From the NCBI GenBank assembly GCA_031769625.1, contig JAUIMM010000115.1:18864501-18928500 (forward strand): a stretch of DNA of 64,000 bases, written 5' to 3'. The notes under the pieces were generated by a model, which was given only the letters and a program-made list of their open reading frames with translations, was not told where the DNA came from and searched no databases. The stretch is from Taudactylus pleione. Taxonomy: Eukaryota; Chordata; Amphibia; Anura; Myobatrachidae. Shown here one piece after another: positions 46,712 to 56,295 of this stretch; the stretch's first letter is position 1, and every line of letters begins with the position of its first letter. Both the position numbers and the translations under genes were made by a program.

Positions 46712-47225
46712 GGAATCTGTACGTATTACCAACGGTTCAAATCCCGACGCTGGAAGCCCGGCAGGGGTGAAGATCCTGACAGCGTATTTAGGTAAGTAAT
46801 GCTAACCCTACCCCCCCTCCTAACCCTCCCTTAGGGGTGCCTAACCCGCACCTTCCCCCCTAGTGTCTAACCCTAACCCCCCGCTAAGTGCCTAAACCTA
46901 ACTCCCCCGTCCCCGGGAGGGGGTGCCTAACCCTAACCTCCCATGGGGGTTCCTAACCCTAACCCCCCCTTTCCCTAGCCTAACCCTAACTCTCCCAGGG
47001 GGGGTGCCTAACCCCAAGTCCCCCCCGGAAGCCCTGAAACATAACACTCCTCCCGGCGGCTGTCTGCGCCCGGGTTACCTTCATTCGGTATGCCAGGCGT
47101 CTGGCTCCCGGCGTAGGTCCAATGACAGGCGTCAGGATTTCAATGCCTGTCATTAGTACCCTGCCAGGATGACAGTTGGGAAACCGGTGATCGGCATTTC
47201 GACCGTCAGCTTCCTGACTGCATCC
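46712..47225. mobile_element. Element with CCTAACCCTAACCCC array and 9-bp TSD
   Basis: The 9-bp sequence CCAATTAAG flanks it at 46703-46711 and 47226-47234. The centre (about 46795-47045) is a degenerate array of CCTAACCCTAACCCCC units with GGGGGTGCCTAACC spacers. The ends contain TCAAATCCCGACGCTGGAAG, and GACAGGCGTCAGGATTTCAA / TGCCTGTCATTAGTACC, which form partial inverted pairs. A second copy, inverted, lies at 51220-51655. Confidence 0.7.
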
Positions 47226-47528
47226 CCAATTAAGAGACTGTGGCCATTTAACTGAATATCGATACATTGTTATGAAAAACTGCATCATATAACAGAACAC
47301 TAATCTCCATTACCTTGGTTTACCGACAACACCAACAGAAATATTTTTGCTATACAATGTACTTTTATCAACTTATTAGATACATTTAATGTGTTATGGA
47401 CAATTTTAAACATGTGGCTATATATTATGATCAATAAATGAATGCTAGTTAATAAATTATTTATGCTTTGAAATGTTTAGTGCAGTATTGTGCTCATTAC
47501 TACTAAGCGGAAGGAGTCACAAGTCTAA

Positions 47529-48050
47529 AGCTGGGTACACACTATACGAAATATCGTTCCAACACTGATACTACACATTGTATAGTGTGTACACCCAATC
47601 CATCGTGAACAACGGTCGTTCATTGTTCTGCACAGAAGATGGGACAATGCAATAAATTACCCAACTGAGTTACATGCAGCATGTAACAACACACTGTGCC
47701 ATTGTATACCGACTCATGTAGTGTGTATGGTGTGTGCGATGTATCGTTACATCGCATCATCACTGGATACAAACATCATGGGACAATGCAATGAATGACC
47801 CAACTGAGTTGCATGTAACGACACACTGTGCCATCATATACCGGATCGTACGGTGCACATGATGTATCACTACAACACATCATCACTGAGTACAAACATC
47901 ATGGGACAATGTAATAAAGAGATACATGAAGCATGTAACGACACACTGCGCCATTGTATACCGGATCATGTAGTGTGTACAGTGAACGCAATGTATCGTT
48001 ACATTGCATCATCACTGGGTACAAACATCATATATAGTGTGTACCCAGCT
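47529..48050. mobile_element. MITE with TAA TSD and internal tandem array
   Basis: Perfect ends AGCTGGGTACACACTATA and TATAGTGTGTACCCAGCT (about 18 bp), flanked by TAA (47526-47528, 48051-48053), as in PIF/Harbinger. Inside are about three tandem copies of a ~130-140-bp unit with CAAACATCATGGGACAATG, GCATGTAACGACACACTG, GCCATTGTATACCGGATCAT and CGATGTATCGTTACATCGCA. The last motif is itself a hairpin. Confidence 0.85.
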
Positions 48051-48060
48051 TAAGATGCCT

Positions 48061-48165
48061 CTGAATCTGCATGAGGTTAATGGCGTCAATGTGAACTGAA
48101 TCTGCATGAGGTTAATGGCGTCAATGTGAACTGAATCTGCATGAGGTTGAAGGGATTTCAATGTG
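48061..48165. repeat. 35-bp tandem repeat, three copies
   Basis: Unit CTGAATCTGCATGAGGTTAA plus TGGCGTCAATGTGAA; the third copy is diverged. Confidence 0.95.
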
Positions 48166-48255
48166 CAAATGAGAATTGCAAATTTGCTTATGACCAACTC
48201 AACAGGTGCCCCAGTGTCTGGAAACTTGGATAGCCATGGAATAAATTAAGAATAA

Positions 48256-48545
48256 AGCTGCATACACACACACACACACACACAACGATTTTGTTACCAA
48301 CGATTTTCTGTCAGATTTTTTAAAGTGTAATGAACGATTTTTTTGAACTGCAAACGATTTTTGCATATTTCCTTAATGAAAATCATTGAGTTGATAAGTC
48401 TGACTGAACTACAAACGTGAACGCGCATGAATGATTATCGTTCATTGTTTGACTCAGAAAGTGAACGATTTTTTCAAACAATTATCGTCAAATTATGTCA
48501 TTTAACGCTAATCGTTCAAAAAATCGTTGTGTGTGTATGCAGCTG
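48256..48545. mobile_element. MITE with AGCTGCATACACACAC ends
   Basis: Left AGCTGCATACACACAC then ACAACGATTTTG; right AAAATCGTTGTGTGTGTATG then CAGCT. Flanked by TAA (48253-48255, 48546-48548). The interior is rich in AACGATTTT and ATCGTT motifs. Directly abuts the next element. Confidence 0.8.
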
Positions 48546-48548
48546 TAA

Positions 48549-48886
48549 GGACCGTACACACTAGACGATATGCTACCCTGAGCGATATCGTCTAGTGTGT
48601 TCCTGGCAGGCTGTGCTCAATGTTGTTCATGACATTGAGCACACCCGCTGAACGATATCATTAACGATATCGTTCAGCGCCGGGCTCTCTCCCCCATTCC
48701 ATAACATGCAGCAAACTAACGACATCGTCAGGTTGGCCTGCATGTTAACCCGATGAACGATAATGACGAACGACCCGCGGGAACACGTAGTTATCATTTT
48801 TGTTAAAAATGGACGATAAAGTGGACGACTGAACGATATCGTTATCATTCAGTCGTCCACTTTAATCGCCCAGTGCGTACGCACCT
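48549..48886. mobile_element. Serial-hairpin element E, TAA/TTA TSD
   Basis: Ends GGACCGTACACACTAG and (inverse) GCGATT..GTGCGTACGCACC; flanks TAA (48546-48548) and TTA (48887-48889). Stems: CACACTAGACGATAT..ATATCGTCTAGTGTG (48554-48601), TGTGCTCAATGTTG..CATTGAGCACA (48611-48645), GCTGAACGATATC..GATATCGTTCAGC (48647-48678), TAACATGCAG..CTGCATGTTA (48701-48746) and AAAGTGGACGACTGAA.GATA..TCAGTCGTCCACTTT (48818-48864). Confidence 0.75.
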
Positions 48887-49048
48887 TTAGTCTACACTTC
48901 ATTGTAAAAAAACTTAAAAGCATTGGTGTAACTGCTTTTGACGTGTTGACATTTTTCAGCGTGGTCCAAAACTACTACTAGTGTTTTTATGTGTAATGTA
49001 ATATGTATGATATCCAACATACAAGAAGCAGAACACCATATTGTCATA

Positions 49049-49205
49049 AGGGAAAATGTATCAAGCACTGGAGAGAGATAAAGTGGAAAAGTTGCCCGTC
49101 ATTTAATAGCCTGTGCTAGATAAATGACAGATAGTAATTAATTGGTTGCTATAGTCAAGTTCTTCACTTTATCTTTGTCTCTCCAGGGCTTGAAACATCT
49201 CCCCC
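49049..49205. mobile_element. Short MITE with ATA TSD
   Basis: Ends AGGGAAAATGTATCAAG then CACTGGAGAGA, mirrored by TCTCTCCAGGGCTTGAAACA and TCTCCCCC. ATA on both sides (49046-49048, 49206-49208). Lies 136 bp downstream of the EXOC2 first coding exon. Confidence 0.85.
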
Positions 49206-49341
49206 ATAATTTATGCAGTGATTACAGATGCATGGAAAGAGGGACAGAGAAATTTGGAACATCCCTCCAAAAAATGGCCAGCTCACAAAGATGTGAGGTA
49301 CTCTCCAGGAAATGCTGCTCAGTGACAGTATATGACATTAC

Positions 49342-49459
49342 CTATGAGGTCAGACGGGCCGGTACCCAGGTTCTCTCCCCTGATGGTAACCTTGGTCCAC
49401 GAAGTCCCTTCTTTGGGCGAGATGCCAGTGACCAGCGGAGGCTGCCGCACACGTGACAT
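49342..49459 (-). CDS. EXOC2: EXOC2 coding exon 1, start codon and first part of IPT/TIG domain
   Basis: The minus-strand ATG is at 49459-49457, followed by [39 protein letters not shown] and a phase-1 donor GTAATGT at 49341. The start matches the vertebrate EXOC2 N-terminus ([15 protein letters not shown]), so the start codon is certain. 39 codons plus one base. It begins the IPT/TIG beta-sandwich completed by exon 2. The exon lies about 100 bp from a CpG-rich promoter. Spliced with the other exons it gives about 178 contiguous residues without stops. Confidence 0.96.
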
Positions 49460-49760
49460 AACTGCAGCTTCAGGATATTATGGGCCTGCCCGGTGTACAG
49501 ATATTATAGGGATGAAGGAACCGCTGCAGCCACCGATGTAAATAAATAACACACTGCTGCTGCTCACACTGAGCACATCCACAGCCACCGCGCATGCGTT
49601 AGGGGGAGTCTCGCGTCACTATGCGCTGCGGTTCTCACGTGAACTTCCGGGTGCGTATAGCGCGTTCACTTAGATCGGTTTGACGTCACACTTCCCGCGC
49701 GTGCGTAGTCCTTTCTAGTGCAGGAAGCTGGGGAAGAGAGGAATTGTTGGAAGGTTACCT
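49460..49760 (-). promoter_or_regulatory. EXOC2 5' untranslated region and CpG-rich promoter
   Basis: Directly upstream of the ATG. 49560-49740 is dense in CpG (CTCGCGTCAC, GCGCTGCGG, AGCGCGTTC, CCCGCGCGTGCG), unlike the AT-rich flanks. Contains a perfect CRE palindrome TGACGTCA (49681-49688), an ETS-type site CCGGAAGT on the minus strand (49643-49650) and an E-box CACGTG (49636-49641). No TATA box, as usual for a housekeeping gene. Whether a noncoding first exon is separated by an intron is unclear: an AG (TGCAG) lies 2 bases before the ATG and could be an acceptor. Confidence 0.75.
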
Positions 49761-51219
49761 TTCCCCAACTAGGAAATAACAGCAACCATTGTGGTTAATG
49801 TATATGAGATTAGTAGATAAAAAAATTAGATACGATTGAGGTGGACAGATTGCTCTGCCTACAGCTGAGCATGGTGTAAAACACGTTATAAAAGCGCAGT
49901 AAAAGTTTAACTGCCACTAGATCTATATCAGGTAAGGTAAGAGCTGGAATAGAGCAAGCACAGGGCATTTATACACGTTGTCAGTGCAATATAGGAAACT
50001 TACCTAGTACATTCCTGCTGCTGTGCTCCTGCATAGATTTAGTGGCCGTTTAAATTAGATGCTAGGAACTTCAGGATATGGTCTGCACACACAGCATTTA
50101 CAGTAAGTAGTTGTGCGCTAATTTCTGATCTCCCCTACATGGGGTATGTGCAAATATAAGCTAGACGAATGTTGCAAAGCCATTGCTGCTGCACATTACA
50201 TGTACATATGTGTCTTTATACATCGTTGCTGCAGTTGTGCTAAAAAGCCCTTTGTGTGCCAGGTTACATGAGACTCTGCTACTGCCCGGCATCTTTTTTT
50301 TTGGCAGAAAATATGCGACTCGGACGCAAGAGCAGACTGTGCTGATTAATGCAATATGCGACACTTTTATATCTGAGTGCGACTAGTCTCTGAATCTGTA
50401 TGCAAAGTGCTACAATGTAGCGGCTGCAGCTTTTGTCATTCCAAATTCTGTTGTGGTTCATAATATACAGACTTGGATGCACACAAATATCGCATATCAA
50501 ATTTATCAACACAGTCTGCTGGTGCCTCATAGTTGCATCGCATTGCGACTTAGATGCATTTCTGGAGAAAAAGACGCCAGACAGTAGCAGAGTAGCACGG
50601 GGCCTGGCAGCTCACTCATGCCAGGCAAGTTGTGCTGTGTGGCATATTGAGGCTAGATGAACGAGGACACATCTGTAATTGAATCTGCCCTTAATATGCA
50701 AACTTATAATTGCACCATATGGGGTAGATGTAATAGGTTTTGATTTGTCAAAACTGCAGATTTCTTTGGCAATTTTGCTTACGAATTTAAAGCATAAATT
50801 TCTTTAAAGATGAAACCGGGTTCCCATTGTCCAGTATGCAGCTCTTCAGTGACAAACTCTCATAGCTCACAAGTAAACATTTTCCCAATACATAGTTCAT
50901 GTGTACAGTTACAAATGTTATATATAGATGTATCCGGAAACTCTTCAGATCACCTGGCAATGACATTGTTCCATCTGCTGTGTTGCACAGTAGATAGGAC
51001 AATGCTATGAACGACACCATGCTGCTATATGCAACATGTAACGATATATTATGTCGGTTTACACCGGATTGTGCAGTGTGTACGGCTGGCATAATGTATC
51101 GTTACATTTCTTTGTTCCGTTGCTGGGTATACACAAGAGAAACATTCAATAAAGAAATATATTTACAAATCCACAGAACCGGCGCTCACCCTTCCTAGAT
51201 AATTGGCCCAGGCGCATAA
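49761..51219. other. Upstream flank of EXOC2
   Basis: No gene recognised. Contains a decayed relative of the TACACAC-type MITE at about 50930-51135 (ATGTAACGATATATTATGTC, TACACCGGATTGTGCAGTGT, ATGTATCGTTACAT). Two related stretches at 50161-50360 and 50410-50590 (both with ATGCGACT/CATTGCGACT and GCAGACTGTGCTGATTAA-like motifs) face each other as an imperfect inverted repeat. Confidence 0.5.
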
Positions 51220-51655
51220 CCAGCAGCTGGATGTAGTTAAGTGACCGGCGGACTGAATGCTGTCGGTCTAAATCCCGACATTGAATGCTCGGCACGGGTC
51301 TTACGAAAGATAGTTGTCGGTATTTGACACCTATCTTTATCCCGACTTTAGAATCTAGCTAGCTGAAATCCCGAACGAGGTAAATCTGGCCAGTCTAGCT
51401 GTTAGCCGTGAGGGAGGGGGGGTTAGGTGACTTAGGATTAGGCCAGGGAAAGTGGGGGTGTTAGGGGCCACTGGGGGAAGGTTTGGGTTAGGCACCCCCT
51501 CGGAGGGTTTGGTTTAGGGTGCTGGAAGGTGGGGGGGTTAGGTTTAGGCACCCCCGTGGGGGACTTAGGGTTATGCACCACCCCAGCAGTTTTAGGGTTA
51601 TGCACCACTAAGGGAGGGTTAATGGGGGGAGAAAAAGGAGGGTTAAACTACTTAC
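51220..51655. mobile_element. Element with GGTTAGGGTTAGG-like array, inverted copy
   Basis: The left part resembles the right part of 46712-47225 inverted (GGATGTAG..TAAGTGACCG, AATCCCGACATTGAATGC). The centre (51420-51640) holds degenerate GGGTTAGG, TTTAGGGTTA and GGTTAGGTTTAGG units. The right end is not defined. Confidence 0.55.
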
Positions 51656-51666
51656 CAGCTCACCCA

Positions 51667-52479
51667 GGATGCCACCAAAACCCTCATACATTCACTGGTC
51701 ATCTCCAGATTGGACTAATGTAACCTCCTATCTGGCCTCCCCAAATCCCATCTCTCTCCTCTCTAGTCTGTGCTCAATGCTGCTGCTCGGCTCATCTTCC
51801 TCTCCAAACACTCTACATCTGCCTCCCCTCTCTTACAAGCCCTCCACTGGCTCCCATTCCCTTTCAGAATCCAAGTCCAGGTTCTCACAATCACTTACAA
51901 AGCCCTCACCCATTCCTCTCTCATTTACATCTCTGATTTCCTCTCCCTTCACTCTTCTGTCTGCCCTCTTCGTTCACATAATACACGCCGCCTTTCATGC
52001 CAATTGATTACTTCCTCCCACTCCCACCTCCAAGATTTTGCCCGTGCTGCGCCCCACCTTTGGAACTCCCTCCCTCTCCCCATCAGACTCTGCACCTCTT
52101 TACAATAATTCAAATGAGCTCTTAAGACCCACTACTTCATTAAAGCCTTCCAGCTCTCATCCTCACTTGCTGCTACATCTTCCTTCCTCCCCACCTACCC
52201 CATCTGTGTCACTACTGTTTGTCTGCCCCTCCCTTAAAGAATGTAAGCTCTTTTGAGCAGGGCCCTCTATACCCTTTTGTGCTTCTCCCTACTGTAATTT
52301 TATTTATCTCTTACTCTTCATTAGGGCAACTAACACTTGGCTGCTTATGTGGGTGTAAAGGACGCTAATATAACAATGTTCTTTTATACATGTCCGTGTC
52401 CTGCATTGTATTGTAATTCACTGGTTACTTTTTTGTTTATGTACTTTGTAAGGCGCTGTGCAACACTTGTGGCGCCATA
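51667..52479 (+). pseudogene. L2-type LINE, 3' end of RT ORF plus tail
   Basis: The plus strand encodes the C-terminus of an L2/CR1-clade RT protein: TKTLIHSLVISRLD then CN, VLNAAARLIF, LLQALHWLPFPFRIQVQVLT, ITYKALTHSSLIYISD, FARAAPHLWNSLPLPIR. These match the conserved SRLDYCN, QNAAARLL, LHWLPV..RI, YKAL and APRLWNSLP blocks. A stop interrupts SRLD-Y-CN. The 3' UTR has TGTAAGCTCTTTTGAGCAGG and ends GTAAGGCGCTGTGCAACA..TGGCGCCATATA. 5'-truncated copy; the tail continues beyond an inserted Tc1 at 54017. Confidence 0.85.
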
Positions 52480-52481
52480 TA

Positions 52482-54014
52482 CAGTGCCTTGCAAAAGTGT
52501 TAACTCCTTTTGCATTTTTCATGTTTTGTTGCCTCACAACCTGGAATTAAAATGGAAGGTGTGCATTATTTAATTCACAGAACATGCCTACAACTGTGAA
52601 GTTTTTTTTTTAATATTGTGAATCAAACAACATTTAGGACAACATAACAGAAACTTCAGCGTGTATAACTATTCACCCCCCTAAAGTCAGTACTTTGTAG
52701 AGCCACCTTTTGCGGCAATTACAGCTGCAAGTTGCTTTGGATAAGTCTCTATGAGCTTGCCACATCTTGCCCCTGGGATTTTTGCCCATTCCTCAAGGCA
52801 AAACTGCTTCAGCTCCTTCATGTTGGATGGTTTCTGCTTGTGAACAGCAATCTTCAAGTCTGACCACAGATTCTCAATTGGATTGAGATCTGGGCTTTGA
52901 CTAGGCCATTCCAACACATTTAAATGTTTCCCCTTAAAACACTCGAGTGTTGCTTTAGCAGTATGCTTCTGGTCATTGTCCTACTGGAAGGTGAACCTCC
53001 GTCCCAGTCTCAAATCACAGGCAGACTGAAACAGGTTTTGCTCAAGAATATCCCTGCATTATGCACCATCCATCTTTCCCTCGACTCAAATCAATTTCCC
53101 AGTCCCTGCTGCTGAAAAATGGATGGTGTTCTTGGGGTGATGTGTTGTGTTGGGTTTGCGCCAGACATAGCGTTTTCCTTGGTGACCGAAAAGTTCAATT
53201 TTAGTCTCATCTGACCAGAGCACCTTCCTCCATACGTTTGGGGAGTCGCCCACATGCCTTTTGTCAATCTCAAATCGTGTCTTCTTATTTTTATCACTAT
53301 TTGATGGCTTTTTTCTGGCCACTCTTCCATAAAGCCCAGCTCTATGGAGTGTACGGCTTATTGTGGTCACATGCACAGATACACCAGTCTCTGCTGTGGA
53401 ACTCTGCAGCTCCTTCAGGGTTACCTTTGGTCTTTGTGCTGCCTCTCTGTTTAATGCCCTCCTTGCCCGGTCTGTGAGTTTTGGTGGGTGGCCCTCTCTT
53501 GGCAGGTTGCTGTACTATGTTCTTTCCATTTGATGATGATGGATTTGAAGGTGCTCCGGGAGATCATCAAAGATTTGGATATTTTTTTATAACCCAACCC
53601 AGAATTGTACTTCTCAACAACTTTGTCCCTGACTTGTTTGGAGAGCTCCTTGGTCTTCATGGTGTGATGCCTCTTGCTTAGTGGTGTTGCAGCCTCTGGG
53701 GCCTTTCAGAAAAGGTGTGTTTATACTGACAGATCATGTGACACTTAGATTTCACACAGATGGACTTCATTTCACTAATTATGTGACTTCTGAAGGTAAT
53801 TGGTTCCACCAGAACTTTTGAGGGACTTCATAGCAAAGGGGGTGATTACATATGCACATGCCAATTTTCAGAATTTTATTTATAAAGATTCTTTTTTATA
53901 TATATTTTTCTCATTTCACTTCACCAAATTAGACTATTTTGTGCAGATCCATCACATGAATGTAGCAAAAAATGTAAAAAGCCAAGGTGGGTGAATACTT
54001 TTTGCAAGGCACTG
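52482..54014 (-). mobile_element. Full-length Tc1/mariner element (1,533 bp)
   Basis: Termini CAGTGCCTTGCAAAAGTGTT and ATACTTTTTGCAAGGCACTG, with TA on both sides (52480-52481, 54015-54016). It lies inside the L2 3' tail: removing the element and one TA rejoins GCGCCATA with AATTAATAC. Confidence 0.92.
52687..53660 (-). pseudogene. Tc1 transposase, frameshifted
   Basis: Starts MKTKELSKQVRDKVVEKYNS (HTH DNA-binding domain, paired-like, residues about 1-120). After a frameshift near 53455 it continues with [36 protein letters not shown], then [16 protein letters not shown] with the first catalytic Asp. Stops interrupt the section after AGTGKLI and before DNDQKHTAK (second Asp). The C-terminal frame has WPSQSPDLNPIENLWSDLK with the catalytic Glu, ending AKGGSTKY at 52687. 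All three DDE blocks are present, about 320 residues in total, but at least one frameshift and three stops inactivate it. Confidence 0.9.
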
Positions 54015-54642
54015 TAAATTAATACAAATGCAAATAACAAGCAAATCTTACTTTAAATGCCACCACCCATATCACCAGTGAAACTGCCTCCAGCTGCCAG
54101 CGCTGTACCCCATGACACCCAGTACATAGCCACGTCTACCAATTAAATCATTGGGGGCCCAACTAGCCCATAGCAACAAAGTGTAACCAAAATAAACAAT
54201 ATCATAGTGCTAGCTGGACCATGGGTGCAAGGAGGCACCTCATCCTTGCTTCCACTAGCTTATACTGTAGAATATTTCATGTGTAAGATCACAATGCACT
54301 ATACACAATAGGTGGCATCATAATGACATACAGAACATAAAACAGTATGAAATTAAGCAATATGCCTATTTTACATACCTCTAAGTATGTCCCAAGCACC
54401 AAACTGACTATCCCACAACTCAGGTGGCTATGTGTGTAGGAATTTTATAGCTCTCCAGGAGCAAGCTAGAAAAAAAGATGTATGTATATAATTATTAAAT
54501 ACAAGTACACAATAGTCAGTATAGGTAACTCTTCCAACAAAGTAAACTCCTTTATAAGCTACTAGTGTCCAGAATTATGGTAGTGGAAACTGAGCAAACC
54601 ATGCTCTCTAATACAGAGGCAGACCCAACGTAGCTGCAAACG

Positions 54643-54765
54643 TTACAAGCAGCAATTCAAATGCAGAGTATTGTTAAGCCCAATGGGGGTCACAGTATTT
54701 AGAGTGAATATCCATTTGGCTACCAGACGTAAAAGAGCCTTGGCCCTGTCATCAGCCCTCGTAGA
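54643..54765 (-). pseudogene. Penelope-like element C-terminal fragment (GIY-YIG part)
   Basis: Minus strand reads RADDRAKALLRLVAKWIFTL then NTVTPIGLNNTLHLN and stops. The pattern R-x-x-x-KWIFTLNT..P-x-GLN resembles the end of the GIY-YIG endonuclease domain of Penelope-like elements (E-x-x-WI..L-x-T..P-x-GLN). Short fragment, so moderate certainty. Confidence 0.5.
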
Positions 54766-54790
54766 ATAAATATATATATATATACATACA

Positions 54791-55182
54791 TAGTGTTCAC
54801 TCTAGCTCCGGCGGCAGGAGGGCGCCGGAGCTAGAGAAGGCACGCGCGCGCCGATGGCACCCGAAAAGGGGATGTGGTCATTGAAAAGGGGGCGTGTCTG
54901 TAAGACATGTTACCTTTTCGTCACTCTTGGGGGCGTGCCCAGCACTTACGGACATGCCAGGAAGCCCCCAAGCGCTGCTGACAGGGAGAATAGATGCCGG
55001 ACGCATGCGCCCAGCGTCTATTCACCGGCGTTAACCGGGTCACTGCACATTTCCCCACCCACGGGACACTGCGACCTGCGGGTGAAGACGGCACCCGCAG
55101 GCTGTGAGGGCAGGGCGCTTTTTGCCGTCCTTCTGGAGGGCAGGGCGCCGCGCCCCGCTAAAACAGCCTAGCAGGAACGCTA
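54791..55182 (+). mobile_element. Non-autonomous element, TAGTGTTCA family, copy 1
   Basis: Left end TAGTGTTCACTCTAGCTCCG, right end GCCTAGCAGGAACGCTA (imperfect TIR). Near the left end a hairpin CTAGCTCCGGCG..CGCCGGAGCTAG (54801-54835). Flanks CATACA and CATATA suggest a ~6-bp TSD. Shares long blocks with 59616-60006 (CACTCTTGGGGGCGTGCCC, GACGGCACCCGCAGGCTGTG, AGGGCAGGGCGC). Confidence 0.8.
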
Positions 55183-55371
55183 CATATAAGGTTTGAAGGG
55201 GGCAATATTTTCTTAAAATCTTAGGTTATATATTAAACTGAAAGATAGATTGTAACCAATTACTTAGCCTACTTGCTCATTTGTTTGTATCAAAAGCCCA
55301 TACAATTAATAATATATTATTGGGTCGTTCCATGCCAAATCATCACAAAAAATCTTTCATCTCCCCTAGAA

Positions 55372-55515
55372 TTGTCCCTCATAGTTGAGCCGTCTCTCTC
55401 CTACCCAGTGTGTCTCCAGCAAGAAAGCCACATCCACATCCAGATGTAGCTGTTTTAAATGATTGATAAACCTTTTCTCTTTGACAGTGGAGGTCATTCC
55501 AATAACATTACACAA
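55372..55515 (-). pseudogene. L1-type LINE endonuclease fragment
   Basis: Minus strand reads GMTSTVKEKRFINHLKQLHL then DVDVAFLLETHW and stops at GQF. This matches the L1 APE endonuclease start (NVRGL..VKR-K-x-x-x-YLK..DI-x-FLQETH), with the catalytic Glu of the ETH motif. A decayed, isolated fragment. Confidence 0.65.
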
Positions 55516-56295
55516 GACCAATTAAACACAATTAGGTGAGTGAGTGTAAAAGTGTGCCAGTATGGTCATCCTGTCCCTTGTGTAAAAGTGGGACGATTGG
55601 CGCAAAAGCATTTTTCACCATCAAGTCAGGATGATCAAAGGAGGAGGTATTTCAATGTTAAATTCTGTGTGGTGAAATGTCAATTTCGCATAAAGTAGAG
55701 AGACGAAAAATGTGCAAGATACTGTTGCATAACAAACAGAGAAAAAAACAAAACAATTCATAGTACCTAAACCTCAATTTCTAACTTTAATCATATCAAT
55801 GGAGAAAACTGCAGGGCTACAGTTTTTCAGTCGCTCATGACTCAAATAACATTCTTAAAGGATATTTTATATAAAGAAAATCCAAACTTTAAAGGCCTTA
55901 TTCAGAATTGTTGCAAAATGTGTCTGAAAACAAAACTTGCATTTTGTGACCTGTACTCAGTCGGTCATATTCGCAATCCTGTAGCTGCGGTTCCCTCACC
56001 TTCACATACTCATGTCAGATACGGTCCCTTAACCCGCAGACAGAGCCACCAACAATCAGTGGATTAAAAAAAATGCTGGCAAGAAAATATACCCACTTTG
56101 TACATCAAATTGTGTAATGTAATTACAAAGTTGTTTTTTTTTCATTTTGTTTATTGATTTTTCAGACCTCTCCTAAATACACTAGCGTGCAAAAGTTTTT
56201 GGCCAAAGCTTATATGTTTACTTTTATTGCTCTAAATGAATATCAACTTTAATTGCTTCCTAAAATCATTATCATGATTTGAAACAAGACTTTAG

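Larger units (their letters stand above)
23243..49341 (-). other. EXOC2 intron between coding exons 1 and 2 (26 kb)
   Basis: Large intron heavily loaded with transposable elements, listed individually. Stretches with nothing firmly recognised: 25811-27200, 28346-29587 (includes a purine-rich patch at 28900-29000), 30003-30850, 35706-36160, 36621-36950, 39150-40560, 45766-46700 and 47235-47520. Confidence 0.7.

Noticed and set aside
46795..47045. True interstitial telomere
   Set aside because: Units are degenerate, mixed with C-runs and bounded by a mobile-element structure with a TSD.
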